Below, piece after piece: positions 36,348-45,558 of a stretch of 53,958 bases of DNA. The notes under the pieces were generated by a model, which had not been told where the DNA came from, did no database searches, and saw nothing but the letters and a program-made list of their open reading frames with translations. This DNA comes from Rhizobium tibeticum. GTDB lineage: Bacteria > Pseudomonadota > Alphaproteobacteria > Rhizobiales > Rhizobiaceae. Location of the stretch: assembly GCF_900110205.1 (NCBI RefSeq), contig NZ_FOCV01000037.1:1-53958 (forward strand), written 5' to 3'. The translations under genes were made by a program, and so were the position numbers. The first letter of the stretch is position 1, and the number at the start of each line of letters is the position of its first letter.

Positions 36348-37352
36348 TCACCTCGTAAACATGGCGCAATCGCAGGGGTGGTCGATCAACCGCTGTAGTT
36401 CGTCGTCGAGATGCATGACGGTCACCGACGCACCGGCCATTTCAAGCGACGTGCAGTAATTTCCCACGAGCGACGTATGGATGACGAGTCCGGCATCATC
36501 AAGCCGGGACTTCACGCGTCGCATCATGATGTAGAGTTCCATCATCGGCGTCGAACCGAGCGAGTTGACGAGCACTGCGACACGATCGCCGCGACTTGCC
36601 TTCATCTCGCGAAGAATACTGTCCATCAGTTCGTCGGTCACCTCGTTTGCCGTTTTCAGCGGCTCGCGAGCCATCCCGGGTTCTCCATGGATTCCCATTC
36701 CGATCTCCATCTCGTCTTCGCCAATCAGGAAGTTCGGTTTGAGGGTCTGGGGCAGCGAACACGGCGAGAGCGCAACACCCATCGTGTAGGTTCGAAAATT
36801 GGCATGGCGGGCGGCGCGCTCCACGTCGTCGAAAGAATACAGCAGATCACAGGCCGCTCCAGCGGCCTTGAAGATGAAAACGTTGCCCGCCACGCCGCGT
36901 CGCCTGTGCCTCTGATCGGGAGGCGCGGAGGCGACGTCGTCCGTCGTCAGGACAGTTCGCGCTTCAATTTCGTCCAGGGCGAGCATTTCAGCGGCCATGT
37001 CGAAGTTCATGACGTCGCCGGCATAATTGCCATACATGAACAGAACGCCGGCACCGCCATCGACAGCCTTGGCGCACGCGATAATGGGATCGGGGGGCGG
37101 GGAGGCGAATACATTGCCTATCGCGGCAGCGTCTGCGAGCCCCTTGCCAACAAACCCCAGAAACGTTGGTTCGTGGCCAGACCCGCCACCAATCACCAGC
37201 CCAACCTTGCCCCTGCGCGGCCCGTTTTTGGCAATGATCGCGCGTGGCATATCCTCTACCGCGTAAAGATGGTTCGGATGAGCCGAAAGCACCCCCTGCA
37301 GCATCTCATCGACGGCGTCTGCGCCGGAATTGATAAGCTTCTTGGTCTTCAC
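36348..37352 (-). CDS. DhaK-type kinase subunit (candidate erythrulose/tetrulose kinase)
   Basis: 334 residues, normal for DhaK. Substrate-binding subunit in which a His forms a hemiaminal with the keto substrate: GLVIGGGSGHEPTFLGFVG near the N-terminus, YGNYAGDVMNF, and the catalytic-type GMGIHGEPGM. The start is a GTG at 37352 with GGGGAGGATT directly upstream; the longer frame to 37601 overlaps apnL. ATP-dependent DhaK/DhaL pairs include L-erythrulose and D-erythrulose kinases. In this operon L-erythrulose is the likeliest substrate; dihydroxyacetone cannot be excluded. Confidence 0.87.
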   Translation of the reverse strand: MKTKKLINSGADAVDEMLQGVLSAHPNHLYAVEDMPRAIIAKNGPRRGKVGLVIGGGSGHEPTFLGFVGKGLADAAAIGNVFASPPPDPIIACAKAVDGGAGVLFMYGNYAGDVMNFDMAAEMLALDEIEARTVLTTDDVASAPPDQRHRRRGVAGNVFIFKAAGAACDLLYSFDDVERAARHANFRTYTMGVALSPCSLPQTLKPNFLIGEDEMEIGMGIHGEPGMAREPLKTANEVTDELMDSILREMKASRGDRVAVLVNSLGSTPMMELYIMMRRVKSRLDDAGLVIHTSLVGNYCTSLEMAGASVTVMHLDDELQRLIDHPCDCAMFTR

Positions 37353-37405
37353 GCAATCCTCCCCAACGAGCTTCGTTCGCATAGATGCAATTGGTAGCGA
37401 GCAGG

Positions 37406-39277
37406 TCAATCCGCCAGTGGCAAGACGAGGCTGGCCAGTGGAGCGAGCAACAGGTTCGTGCCCGCATCCTTTGGCGCTGGCATGCATGCACCGCAGTCGA
37501 CCGCTCGTTCCTCGCTCGTCAAATTGACGATGCAAAGCCTTGCTCCGGTGGCATCCCTTGCGACGAAAGCGAGCACCTCGGCGGGGGAGGAAGAGACGCA
37601 TTCCTGCCAGGATGCACCGGCCAAAGCAGACAGTGCCCGTACGGTGTTAAACAGTGGGCGCCGCCCGCCTTCCTCAATCGGTTCAGCCGGACCGGCGATC
37701 AAACCAAACGGGCCGGTCAATGCCGAGAGTGTCAGACATTCGAGATCGGCATCCAGCACCCGTATCGCGTAAGCCAGCGCGAAGGCCTCTGCGAAGCGTC
37801 CGTTATGGCGCGGGTCGCGGTTGACCATCGGTATGCGTGCGCCCGAAGGATTGTCCATCGTGCGGCTGCCATAAGGGTTCTGCCGCATCGGAATAGTCGA
37901 CGGGCCGATCCGGTAGGGCTTTCCGTCGTAGATCGCGCGAACGGATCGGGTTATGAACGGCAACGCTTCCAATGTCTGCATGACGCTGAGATCGTCTGCT
38001 GCGTGGACGATCGGATTGGTGCAGTGGCTGATGAAGTCAAGCTGTCGATCGGGAACGCGCTTTCTGTTGAGCTCGGTGAAATAGCTCAGCATGCCGCCAC
38101 CGATGCGAATGCCCGCAAAGGCCAAGTGGGCTGCGGCGTAGATCTCTTCGAGAGGCGGGCAATCGGGCCATTTGCTGCCGGGCGGCGTCGACTGCCGGTC
38201 GACGGTAGGCGAGATCATGATCGCATCCGGCTTGAATTTTGCCAACTGCATCTGGCGGGCAATCTCACCCACCTCGCTTGACGCAGACTGCTTGCAGGCA
38301 AGTGCTATCTCCAGCGTCGAACGACCGCGATGGGCGGCGGCGATTGCAGCGAACCGCTTGAGCACTTCGACGTCGTGCCCGGCACCAGGATCGAGATGGA
38401 AGAGAAGTTCCTGGGCAGCGATCTCCGACAGGACGGACTTTGCCGACAGGGTCGCATCAGCTTCTTCGGGTGCAACGATCAGGCCAATCGCCGGCATGGT
38501 GCCGGTTCGTGCCCCGAGCTCGAGCTTGATAGCTTCACCCGCGCGCCCAGCAGAAGGGGGCTGTCGCACCGTGCTGCGGCTGTCGGTGATGATCAGTGAC
38601 GTTTTTTGCCGAACGGGCTGGTTGGCGGGAATCTGGTACGGCCACGGAAGGGCGAGCGGTCTGACGTAGGTCTTGTAGGATGCGTCCGACCAGTTCCTCT
38701 GATCCTCCATTTCAAAGACGTCGCCCTCCATCCGGCATTCGGCCTTGACGTCCGGCATCACGTCGTGGGTGATCGCGCGCATGTCCTTGAACGGCTGCCA
38801 GGGCTCGATCAAATCCGGAAACCGTGTCGCCACGACGGCGCCCTCGGTGTGCTCGACCGTAGCCGGTGAACCGGCCACTCCGACGATCGGATGCAGAATG
38901 CAGAAGCCGCAGCGGTTGGTCTCGAAGCCCGCCTCAGCCACGGCTTCGGCCTCGAAGTCAAGCCGGTCCGGGCTTCCAACGATGCGAACGTCAATGATGA
39001 GCGTCGTGTCATTCGGTCCAGAGCAAGAGGCCCGATAGGTGACCTCGAAACGATCCTCATTCTGCTCGATCGCAAGATCGGCGATCTCAAGGCTATAGGT
39101 GCCCCAATCCCGGTCGCGAACAAGGTAAGAAATCGCTCGTAGCACCTCGGTTCCGTCGTAACGGATGGTGCGCAGGTTGCCATTGGCAAGATCGGCCACC
39201 AGTTTTCCGGCACGGAGTCGAACCGGTGGCGTTTCGACGAGATGGGTGCCGTAGAGCTGGAACAGATCGATCGTCAT
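37406..39277 (-). CDS. apnL: D-apionate lactonase
   Basis: 623 residues, a large protein matching the D-apionate lactonase family: N-terminal beta-sandwich (FQLYGTHLVETPPVRLRAG...LRTIRYDGTEVLRAISYLVRDRDWGTY), a middle TIM-barrel-like part (from about 260), and a C-terminal beta domain. It would open D-apionolactone, the product of the dehydrogenase encoded upstream, to D-apionate. The start overlaps the dehydrogenase stop (ATGA). Assignment rests on family resemblance and the textbook neighbourhood of ApsD-type dehydrogenase, ApnO and RLP genes. Confidence 0.85.
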   Translation of the reverse strand: MTIDLFQLYGTHLVETPPVRLRAGKLVADLANGNLRTIRYDGTEVLRAISYLVRDRDWGTYSLEIADLAIEQNEDRFEVTYRASCSGPNDTTLIIDVRIVGSPDRLDFEAEAVAEAGFETNRCGFCILHPIVGVAGSPATVEHTEGAVVATRFPDLIEPWQPFKDMRAITHDVMPDVKAECRMEGDVFEMEDQRNWSDASYKTYVRPLALPWPYQIPANQPVRQKTSLIITDSRSTVRQPPSAGRAGEAIKLELGARTGTMPAIGLIVAPEEADATLSAKSVLSEIAAQELLFHLDPGAGHDVEVLKRFAAIAAAHRGRSTLEIALACKQSASSEVGEIARQMQLAKFKPDAIMISPTVDRQSTPPGSKWPDCPPLEEIYAAAHLAFAGIRIGGGMLSYFTELNRKRVPDRQLDFISHCTNPIVHAADDLSVMQTLEALPFITRSVRAIYDGKPYRIGPSTIPMRQNPYGSRTMDNPSGARIPMVNRDPRHNGRFAEAFALAYAIRVLDADLECLTLSALTGPFGLIAGPAEPIEEGGRRPLFNTVRALSALAGASWQECVSSSPAEVLAFVARDATGARLCIVNLTSEERAVDCGACMPAPKDAGTNLLLAPLASLVLPLAD

Positions 39278-40308
39278 CGCAGCATCGCTCCGACGTCGAT
39301 TGTCTGCCCCTTGGCTGCACTGTCATAGGCGGCCTCTACAAGGGCGAACGTCTTCAGATTGTCGGCCCCGGATGTCGAGTGCTCAGCGCCGCGCTTCAAC
39401 TGATCGACCCAATGCTGCTGGATGGCGTGGACGCTCTCTTGGATGTTGTGCCATGGCCGCGAGGCCCATGGCAGCAGCTTCGGCGATACGTCCGTGGTCG
39501 TCGTTCCCTGCGCGTTGGTTACCTGGAGGCCGTAGCCTTGCGTCAGACGGATGGTGCCCTCGGAACCATCAAGCTCGATCAATGTCTCCGGGAACGGTTC
39601 CCTGGAGAGCTTCGTCGCGTAGCTGACGTCCACGACCGACGTGGCGCCGTTTTCGTGGTCGAGGAGTATGGTCGCCACGTCCTCGCCCTTGATCTTGGGG
39701 TTGACCCGTTTGGTGCGAGCCGTGACCGATCGAACATCGCCAAGGATATAGCGGGCGATATCGATCGTATGGATGCCGAGGTCTTCGATGATGAACCGCT
39801 CGCCCTGTGCCAGATACGGCTGTCCGGAGAACACATCGTAACCCGAACGGAACGAAAAACGCCCCCAGAAGGGTATACCGATGGCGCCCGCATCCAATGC
39901 CTTCCTGACCGCCTGTATCGGTGTCTGCCAGCGGAAGTTCTCGTGGACCATCAGCGCTACACCGGCATGGCGGCAGGCCATCACCATCGCCTTTGCGTCC
40001 GATAGCGTCTTGGCGAACGGCTTCTGGCAGATGACCGGTATGTTGCTCCTGGCAGCCATTTCCACCAGGGCGCGGTGGCTCTCTGCTGTCGTGGCAATGT
40101 CGACGAAATCGAAACCACCGTCGGCGAACAACGCCTCGGCATCGCTATAGCGACGATCGATACCGAACTGATCACCGACGACCTTCAGCCGCTCGGGATC
40201 GCGATCGCAGATCGCGGTGATCCTGGCGCCTTCAACATCGTTCCAGGCGTGCATCTGGTTGATCGCAAAGAAGCCGCAACCGATCAATGCGCCTTTCAGT
40301 TCAGTCAT
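39274..40308 (-). CDS. apsD: D-apiose dehydrogenase (Gfo/Idh/MocA family)
   Basis: NAD-dependent oxidoreductase of 344 residues: Rossmann motif GALIGCGFFAINQMHAW (residues about 5-21), catalytic-lysine motif CQKPFAKT (about 95), and EDLGIHTIDIARYILGDV with the His/Asp pair. It would oxidise D-apiose to D-apionolactone. AGG precedes the ATG. It lies between the ribose-type permease gene and apnL in the same transcript. The specific substrate is assigned from context. Confidence 0.83.
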   Translation of the reverse strand: MTELKGALIGCGFFAINQMHAWNDVEGARITAICDRDPERLKVVGDQFGIDRRYSDAEALFADGGFDFVDIATTAESHRALVEMAARSNIPVICQKPFAKTLSDAKAMVMACRHAGVALMVHENFRWQTPIQAVRKALDAGAIGIPFWGRFSFRSGYDVFSGQPYLAQGERFIIEDLGIHTIDIARYILGDVRSVTARTKRVNPKIKGEDVATILLDHENGATSVVDVSYATKLSREPFPETLIELDGSEGTIRLTQGYGLQVTNAQGTTTTDVSPKLLPWASRPWHNIQESVHAIQQHWVDQLKRGAEHSTSGADNLKTFALVEAAYDSAAKGQTIDVGAMLR

Positions 40309-40309
40309 T

Positions 40310-41374
40310 TCAACCTGCCTTTGCCATCTGCATGAGAGTCACGCGTTGTTGCAGGCGGCGCTGCGCCTGGTCGACAACCACGGCGATGATGATCACCAAT
40401 CCCTTGATGACCATCTGCCAGAAGGACGAGACCCCCATCATCACCAGTCCATCCGAGAGAATGCCGATCACGAATGCTCCGATGATCGTGCCGCCGATCG
40501 TCCCGCGTCCGCCCGACATCGACGTGCCGCCAAGAACGGCCGCGGCGATCGCGTTGAGCTCGAAGCTCTCACCGGTCGCCGGGTGCGAGGCCATCAGCTC
40601 CGACGAGATGATGACACCGACGATCGCCGCGCAAAGGCCGGAGAACATGTAGACGAAGATCTTCACGAGGTCGACGCGGATACCCGACATTCGTGCGGCG
40701 CGCTCGTTGCCGCCGACGGCAAAGATATGACGGCCAATTGGCGTCGAGCGCGCGACATAGGCGGCCAGGAGCGCAAGTACGATCAGAATCCAGATCGATA
40801 CCGGCAGGCCGAGAATGCGCCCCGCGCCGAAGAAGTCGAAGCCGGTCGTGGCATATTCGGGCCGGCCAACAAGGTTCGGAAAGGTCTGGCCGTCCGACGA
40901 GAGCAGCGCCAGGCCGCGTGCGATGTAGAGGGTGCCGAGCGTCGCAATAAAGGGTGCGACGTTGAGCTTGGTAATCAGCAGACCATTGATGAGGCCGATG
41001 AAGAGGCCGATCGAAAGCGTGATGAGTACGATCTCGAAGAGGTTGAAATAGATGGTGTAGCCGATTGGTAGTTCGATGCCGTAAAGGATCAGACCGCCGG
41101 CGACCATGCCGCAAAGCCCGACGATCGATCCGACTGACAGGTCGATGCCGCCGGTGATGATGACGAAGGTCATCCCCATCGCCAGAAAGGCGTTGAGCGC
41201 GACGTGCTTCGACATCAGGATCATGTTTGCCGTCGAGGTGAAGTTCGGTGCGAAGATTGCAAAGAAGATGATAACGGCGAACAGCGCGATGAAAGTCCTG
41301 AGCTTCATCAGGGTCAGGAGTACAGACCCGTTCGCGCTCGTCGGCGAAGTATTGGATGAGGTAGCCGCCATCAT
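40310..41374 (-). CDS. Sugar ABC transporter permease (RbsC-like), probable D-apiose importer
   Basis: 354 residues, multi-spanning, with the family's GGIDLSVGSIVGLCGMVAGG and the cytoplasmic VGGNERAARMSGIRV loop. Two consecutive ATGs; the first overlaps the ATPase stop (41371-41374). It follows the RbsA-like ATPase gene and precedes apsD by one base. Confidence 0.9.
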   Translation of the reverse strand: MMAATSSNTSPTSANGSVLLTLMKLRTFIALFAVIIFFAIFAPNFTSTANMILMSKHVALNAFLAMGMTFVIITGGIDLSVGSIVGLCGMVAGGLILYGIELPIGYTIYFNLFEIVLITLSIGLFIGLINGLLITKLNVAPFIATLGTLYIARGLALLSSDGQTFPNLVGRPEYATTGFDFFGAGRILGLPVSIWILIVLALLAAYVARSTPIGRHIFAVGGNERAARMSGIRVDLVKIFVYMFSGLCAAIVGVIISSELMASHPATGESFELNAIAAAVLGGTSMSGGRGTIGGTIIGAFVIGILSDGLVMMGVSSFWQMVIKGLVIIIAVVVDQAQRRLQQRVTLMQMAKAG

Positions 41375-42921
41375 GACGCGAGTTTCCCTTGATGTCCGTG
41401 TCCCTTGGCCGAAGCCGCGATAATGGCTTCTTCCGTGGCCTCGCTCCGGTCAAAGACGGCGACCAGTTGGCCGTTGCTCAAGACCGCGATTCGATCTGAA
41501 AGCGCCATGACCTCTTCGAGGTCAGACGTCGAAAACAAAATGGCGAGCCCGTTTGCCGCCAGCCGCCGCATGGTGCGAAAGACATCGGCCTTGGCGCCCA
41601 CATCGATGCCACGGCTTGGCTCGTCCATCAAAAGCACCTTTGGATTGGTCATCAGTGCCTTGCCGATGACCACCTTCTGCTGATTGCCGCCTGACATCGA
41701 GGTCACTTCGAAATCCGGGTTGGGCGCCTTGATTGAAAGATCGCGGATCGCGTCGCGAATGGCGTTCTTCTCGGCGCCGCTGTTGATATGGAAGAGGCGA
41801 GTGAAGCGACCAAGGCTCGCAAGGGTCAGGTTGGAGGCGATGGAAAGGACCTGGACCAGACCCTCCCGCTGCCGGTCTTCCGGAATAAGGCCAAGCCCGC
41901 GTCGGATACGCCTCGTGGTGTCGCGGGCGCGAACTTCCCTGCCGTCGATGAAGATCTTGCCGGTCGAGTGCATGTGACGTCCGATCACGCATTCGAAGAA
42001 CTCGCTGCGCCCCGCGCCCATGAGGCCATAAATGCCGAGTATTTCGCCGGCCTTGACCGATAAGGAGACGTTGTTGACCGCAAGCCCACCCGTGGCTCGC
42101 GGCAGGCTGATGTTTTCGGCGCGAAAGACCTCGCCGCCGACGGCGTGGTCCACGGACTTTGCAAAATCCTTGGCGTCCGAGCCGATCATGGAACGCACGA
42201 TCCAGCGCGTGTCGATATCGCGGACCATTGCCTGACCGGTGATCTGGCCGTCGCGTAGCACCGTGATGTAGTCACCGATCCGCATCAGCTCTTCCAGTCG
42301 GTGCGAGATGTAGACGATCGCGACGCCCTGGGCTTTGAGTTCGGCAATCACCTTAAACAGGATTTCGACTTCGGCGGCCGACAGCGCAGAGGTTGGCTCG
42401 TCCATGATCAGGATACGCGCATTCAACGACATCGCCTTGGCGATCTCGACGAGCTGCTGCTGGCCGATAGGCAAATCCTCAACCATCGTCTCCCCGTCAA
42501 TTCCGGCATCCAGACGCTTCAAAAATGCATTGGCTTTTTGGACCTGCGCCTTGTGATCGATACCGAAGAGGCCGCGCGTCATCTCGCGCGTGACGAAGAT
42601 GTTTTCTGCGACCGACATGTTGGCGAAGAGATTGAGCTCCTGAAAGATCATGCCGATGCCGTGCGCCTGCGCATCAGCCGGGCTGTTGAAGGATACCGGC
42701 TCGCCGTCAAGGATGATGCGGCCGTGCGTTGGGCGCTCGACGCCGGCGATGATCTTCATCAGGGTCGACTTGCCTGCGCCGTTTTCGCCAACCAGGACGT
42801 TTACCGCGCCCTGGCGCAGTTCGAGGTGGGCGCGTTTCACCGCGACGATACCCGAATAGACCTTCGACACATCGTCGAGTCGCAGAATGATGCCGTTGGT
42901 CGATGTCTCGTTTGCGGTCAT
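41371..42921 (-). CDS. Sugar ABC transporter ATPase with two NBDs (RbsA-like)
   Basis: 516 residues with two nucleotide-binding domains: first Walker A GENGAGKST (about 43-51) and Walker B LIMDEPTSALS; the second domain has the degenerate Walker A (GLMGAGRSE) usual in RbsA-type proteins, and signature MSGGNQQKV with LLMDEPSRGID. ATGA overlaps on both sides couple it to the DUF2291 gene and the permease gene. Confidence 0.93.
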   Translation of the reverse strand: MTANETSTNGIILRLDDVSKVYSGIVAVKRAHLELRQGAVNVLVGENGAGKSTLMKIIAGVERPTHGRIILDGEPVSFNSPADAQAHGIGMIFQELNLFANMSVAENIFVTREMTRGLFGIDHKAQVQKANAFLKRLDAGIDGETMVEDLPIGQQQLVEIAKAMSLNARILIMDEPTSALSAAEVEILFKVIAELKAQGVAIVYISHRLEELMRIGDYITVLRDGQITGQAMVRDIDTRWIVRSMIGSDAKDFAKSVDHAVGGEVFRAENISLPRATGGLAVNNVSLSVKAGEILGIYGLMGAGRSEFFECVIGRHMHSTGKIFIDGREVRARDTTRRIRRGLGLIPEDRQREGLVQVLSIASNLTLASLGRFTRLFHINSGAEKNAIRDAIRDLSIKAPNPDFEVTSMSGGNQQKVVIGKALMTNPKVLLMDEPSRGIDVGAKADVFRTMRRLAANGLAILFSTSDLEEVMALSDRIAVLSNGQLVAVFDRSEATEEAIIAASAKGHGHQGKLAS

Positions 42922-43562
42922 GACCCCACCGTCAGTTCGGAGGGAGTGACGAGTGGAAGCTGGCCGCCGTTGGGGAGCGGAAAGGCGCCAATCGCGGTTA
43001 CTGTCTTGCCGACCAGGCCTTCGCGCGGGACGGCGGACAGGAAGGCGGTATTGGCCTTTTCGTTGAACGCCTTACCGAACTGCGCCCACTCGATCTGGTT
43101 CTTGAATTCATTGAAATTGACAAAGTCCAGCGTGTCGCGCAGCGCCGTACCGCGCAGCGCCGGCCCGATCTGTACCTTCGCATCGGCCTTACCATCGCCA
43201 TCGGCGTCGACATCGAGCGTTGCCGCGCGCGAGGCCGTATCGGCAGCAATGACCTTGCCGGTGATTTTTACCGCATACGTCCACGGCGAGCTGCTCTGCT
43301 TGCGCGGATTGCCCCATTTCGCGCCCGCCTGATCGGGGCTGGAGGTGGCCAGTTGCACGACATCTTTGAGCTCGCCGGAGCGGTGCTCGAAATAGGGTAA
43401 GACCTCGGACTGCCAGATCGCCTCGACCTTTGCGTTCGGGTCGAAGGCGGTCTTGGCCGCTGCCGCCGCCTTTTCTTCTGCGGTTGGCGTCTTGATGATC
43501 TTGCAACCGGGCAAGATCGCCGCCACGACAGCAGCGAGTAGGGCGCCCTTCATTCTCAACAT
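42918..43562 (-). CDS. DUF2291 lipoprotein of the sugar ABC operon
   Basis: 214 residues. N-terminal lipoprotein signal (MLRMKGALLAAVVAAILPGC, lipobox LPGC, Cys20) followed by the DUF2291 domain (WQSEVLPYFEHRSGELKDVV; LDFVNFNEFKNQIEWAQFGKAFN). DUF2291 lipoproteins recur in proteobacterial ribose-type ABC operons, between receptor and ATPase genes as here; their role is unknown. Probably anchored to the outer leaflet of the inner membrane or to the outer membrane, near the receptor. Confidence 0.88.
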   Translation of the reverse strand: MLRMKGALLAAVVAAILPGCKIIKTPTAEEKAAAAAKTAFDPNAKVEAIWQSEVLPYFEHRSGELKDVVQLATSSPDQAGAKWGNPRKQSSSPWTYAVKITGKVIAADTASRAATLDVDADGDGKADAKVQIGPALRGTALRDTLDFVNFNEFKNQIEWAQFGKAFNEKANTAFLSAVPREGLVGKTVTAIGAFPLPNGGQLPLVTPSELTVGS

Positions 43563-43589
43563 GCAGTGAACCTCGACGTCATACGAAAA

Positions 43590-43626
43590 GAATTGCAGAG
43601 GGCGCAGCGCTGCCCCTCTGCAATTC
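43590..43626 (-). other. Very stable intercistronic hairpin after the D-apiose receptor gene
   Basis: A 13-bp perfect inverted repeat (43590-43602 with 43614-43626), whose loop contains the further palindrome GCAGCGCTGC. No T tract. It lies 9 bases past the receptor stop and 28 bases before the DUF2291 start, and probably protects the receptor message from 3' decay. Confidence 0.65.
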
Positions 43627-43634
43627 GCGGCTGA

Positions 43635-44576
43635 TTAGTTCGTCAGAGCGAAGGTCTCGAGCTTTTCAACATTGTCTGCGTTGATGAGAACGCAATCCAT
43701 TAACTGCTTCTCTTCCTTGGGCGTGGTCTTGTTCTTGATGTAGGCGTCTGCCTGCTCGACAGCCAACTGCGCCTGTGCATAGGCGGGCTGCAGAACTGTC
43801 GCCTTGATGCCGCCAGACTTGATGGAGTCGCGCACGTCGTTGGAGCCGTCGAAGCCGACGACGATCACGTCCTTGCGCCCGGCGGCCTGCAGTGCTGCGA
43901 TCGCGCCCATGGCCATGGTGTCGTTGCCGGAGATGACACCCTTGATGTTCGGATTTGCCTGCAGGATTGTTTCCATCTTCGAGTAGGCTTCCGTCTGGCT
44001 CCAGTTCGCCGACTGCTTGGCGACGGACTTCAAGTCCGGATAGTCGTCAATGACGTCGTGATAGCCTTGCGAGCGGATGCCGGCATTGGTGTCAGACTCC
44101 TTGCCTACCAGCTCGACGTAGTTGCCTTTCTCGCCCATCAGCTTGACGAATTCCTGCGCGCCGAGCTGGGCGCCCTGGTAGTTGTTAGACACGATCTGGG
44201 CGACAGCCACGCCCGTTGCGTTGATTTCGCGATCGATCAGGAAGGAGGGGATGCCCGCATCCTTTGCCTTCTTGACGGCCGCGACAGACGCGTCTGCTCC
44301 AGCATTGTCGAGAATGATCGCCTTGGCGCCGCGTCCGATCGCGGTGTCGATCATTTCGGACTGCTTGTTGGCGTCATCGTCATGCGTCATGACGAGGGCT
44401 TCGTAGCCAAGTTCCTTCGCCTTTGCTTCGGCGCCGACGGCTTCGGCCTTAAAGAAGGGATTGTCATGCGCCGGCGTGATGATGGCGATGAGATCGGCCG
44501 AATAGGCCGGAATGGCCGTTCCGAGCGCCAGTGCGCCGGCAAAGGCTGCAAGTGTCAGTCTACGCGTTAGTCTCAT
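43635..44576 (-). CDS. Sugar ABC transporter substrate-binding protein (RbsB-like), probable D-apiose receptor
   Basis: 313 residues. Signal peptide (MRLTRRLTLAAFAGALALGTAIPAYSA), then DLIAIITPAHDNPFFKAEAVGAEAKAKELGY and the RbsB-type ILDNAGADASVAAVKKAKDAGIPSFLIDREI block. GGGAGG precedes the ATG at 44576; the frame open to 44648 lacks support. With the DUF2291 lipoprotein, ATPase and permease downstream it forms a complete ribose-type importer; D-apiose is inferred from the enzymes in the same transcript. Confidence 0.9.
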   Translation of the reverse strand: MRLTRRLTLAAFAGALALGTAIPAYSADLIAIITPAHDNPFFKAEAVGAEAKAKELGYEALVMTHDDDANKQSEMIDTAIGRGAKAIILDNAGADASVAAVKKAKDAGIPSFLIDREINATGVAVAQIVSNNYQGAQLGAQEFVKLMGEKGNYVELVGKESDTNAGIRSQGYHDVIDDYPDLKSVAKQSANWSQTEAYSKMETILQANPNIKGVISGNDTMAMGAIAALQAAGRKDVIVVGFDGSNDVRDSIKSGGIKATVLQPAYAQAQLAVEQADAYIKNKTTPKEEKQLMDCVLINADNVEKLETFALTN

Positions 44577-44625
44577 TTTTTCCTCCCGAGTGTGAACAAA
44601 GCCCCGTCTCCCTTGGGGCGGTTGA

Positions 44626-44646
44626 GGGGAAGGCCTGGCCTTCCCC
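44626..44646 (-). other. Hairpin between apnO and the receptor gene
   Basis: GGGGAAGGCC-T-GGCCTTCCCC, a near-perfect inverted repeat (at least 8 usable pairs) 9 bases past the apnO stop, without a T tract; likely an RNA processing or attenuation site. Confidence 0.5.
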
Positions 44647-44654
44647 AAGCCGGT

Positions 44655-45482
44655 TCAGGTGATGCGCCGGATGCTTTCGGCGATCTCCTGTGGTTCGAAT
44701 ACCTTTTTCCAGTCGTCGCGCATCAGGGCTGGAATGCCGAACTCGATCGCCTTGTTGCAGGCATCTGAGAACACGCCGTCGACTTCCTTAAAGATGACCG
44801 CGCCGAGCACGTTCATATGGCCGAGCAGGAAGTCGCGGGCAGCTTCTTCAGGCACGCCGCGTGCAACGCATTCATCCATGGCCTGTCGCATGACGACGAG
44901 CAGCGATGCGCACACCGTTTCCGACAGCCCAGGTTCGAGCATGGCAAGCTGGTCGACCGTGACCCGGTGCGAGCGCATGACCGGGGCCCAGATGACCTTG
45001 GCGATTTCCTCACCCAGCGCGTAGGCGCTTTCTGGTCCCTGCATCAGCGCCGAGACAATGTGCTGTTTGGCGAACAGGCCGCCGAAGTGGTCCTTCTTCG
45101 CCTGCATGTCCGTCTCGTCGTTGAAGATTGGCGGATGACAGGGATGGGTGACGAAATAGGTGAGATCGTCGCGCTTCGGCAGGTGACCGGCAAAGGGGGC
45201 CGCAGCATCCAGCGCGACAACCATGGTGCCGGGCTTCAGCTTGTCGACGACGCTTGCGGCGACTTTCCCGATCGCGGTGTCCGGCACGGCAAGGATAACC
45301 ACTTCCACGCCATCGAGGGCAGCATCGACCGGTAGGCAATCGACTCCAAGATCATTCTTCAAACGGGCCTTACCTGCGTCGCTAACCTCAACGTGGCGCA
45401 CGTCGAAACGCGAACCCTTGAGGTTTTTCGCAAGCCGGTATCCCATTTTCCCGCCAGCGCCGAAGAGGGCAATCTTAGTCAT
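44655..45482 (-). CDS. apnO: D-apionate oxidoisomerase
   Basis: 275 residues. N-terminal Rossmann domain (MTKIALFGAGGKMGYRLAKNL, about 3-20) and a helical C-terminal domain as in the ketopantoate reductase/6-phosphogluconate dehydrogenase superfamily (HPCHPPIFNDETD; GHMNVLGAVIFKEVDGVFSDACNKAIEFG). ApnO oxidises and rearranges D-apionate to 3-oxo-isoapionate. GTGAGGAAAC precedes the ATG. It is the first gene of the operon, 38 bases after the CTGGTATGATGAG box. Confidence 0.83.
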   Translation of the reverse strand: MTKIALFGAGGKMGYRLAKNLKGSRFDVRHVEVSDAGKARLKNDLGVDCLPVDAALDGVEVVILAVPDTAIGKVAASVVDKLKPGTMVVALDAAAPFAGHLPKRDDLTYFVTHPCHPPIFNDETDMQAKKDHFGGLFAKQHIVSALMQGPESAYALGEEIAKVIWAPVMRSHRVTVDQLAMLEPGLSETVCASLLVVMRQAMDECVARGVPEEAARDFLLGHMNVLGAVIFKEVDGVFSDACNKAIEFGIPALMRDDWKKVFEPQEIAESIRRIT

Positions 45483-45519
45483 GTTTCCTCACCTTTTGAG
45501 TTTTGGATAGGATCATATA

Positions 45520-45532
45520 CTGGTATGATGAG
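45520..45532. promoter_or_regulatory. Shared box CTGGTATGATGAG before the apnO operon
   Basis: Identical to the box at 35684-35696. On the minus strand it overlaps a -35-like TTGACT (CTCATCATACCAG follows TTGA). ACCATATCACC lies 8 bases further on, a possible second half-site. Confidence 0.65.
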
Positions 45533-45558
45533 TCAATCACCATATCACCATTAAATTG

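Noticed and set aside
36411..37397. 328-codon plus-strand frame opposite the DhaK-type gene
   Set aside because: Shadow frame; the minus-strand kinase has all family motifs.
42301..43332. 343-codon plus-strand frame opposite the RbsA-like and DUF2291 genes
   Set aside because: Covers parts of two coupled minus-strand genes; no independent support.
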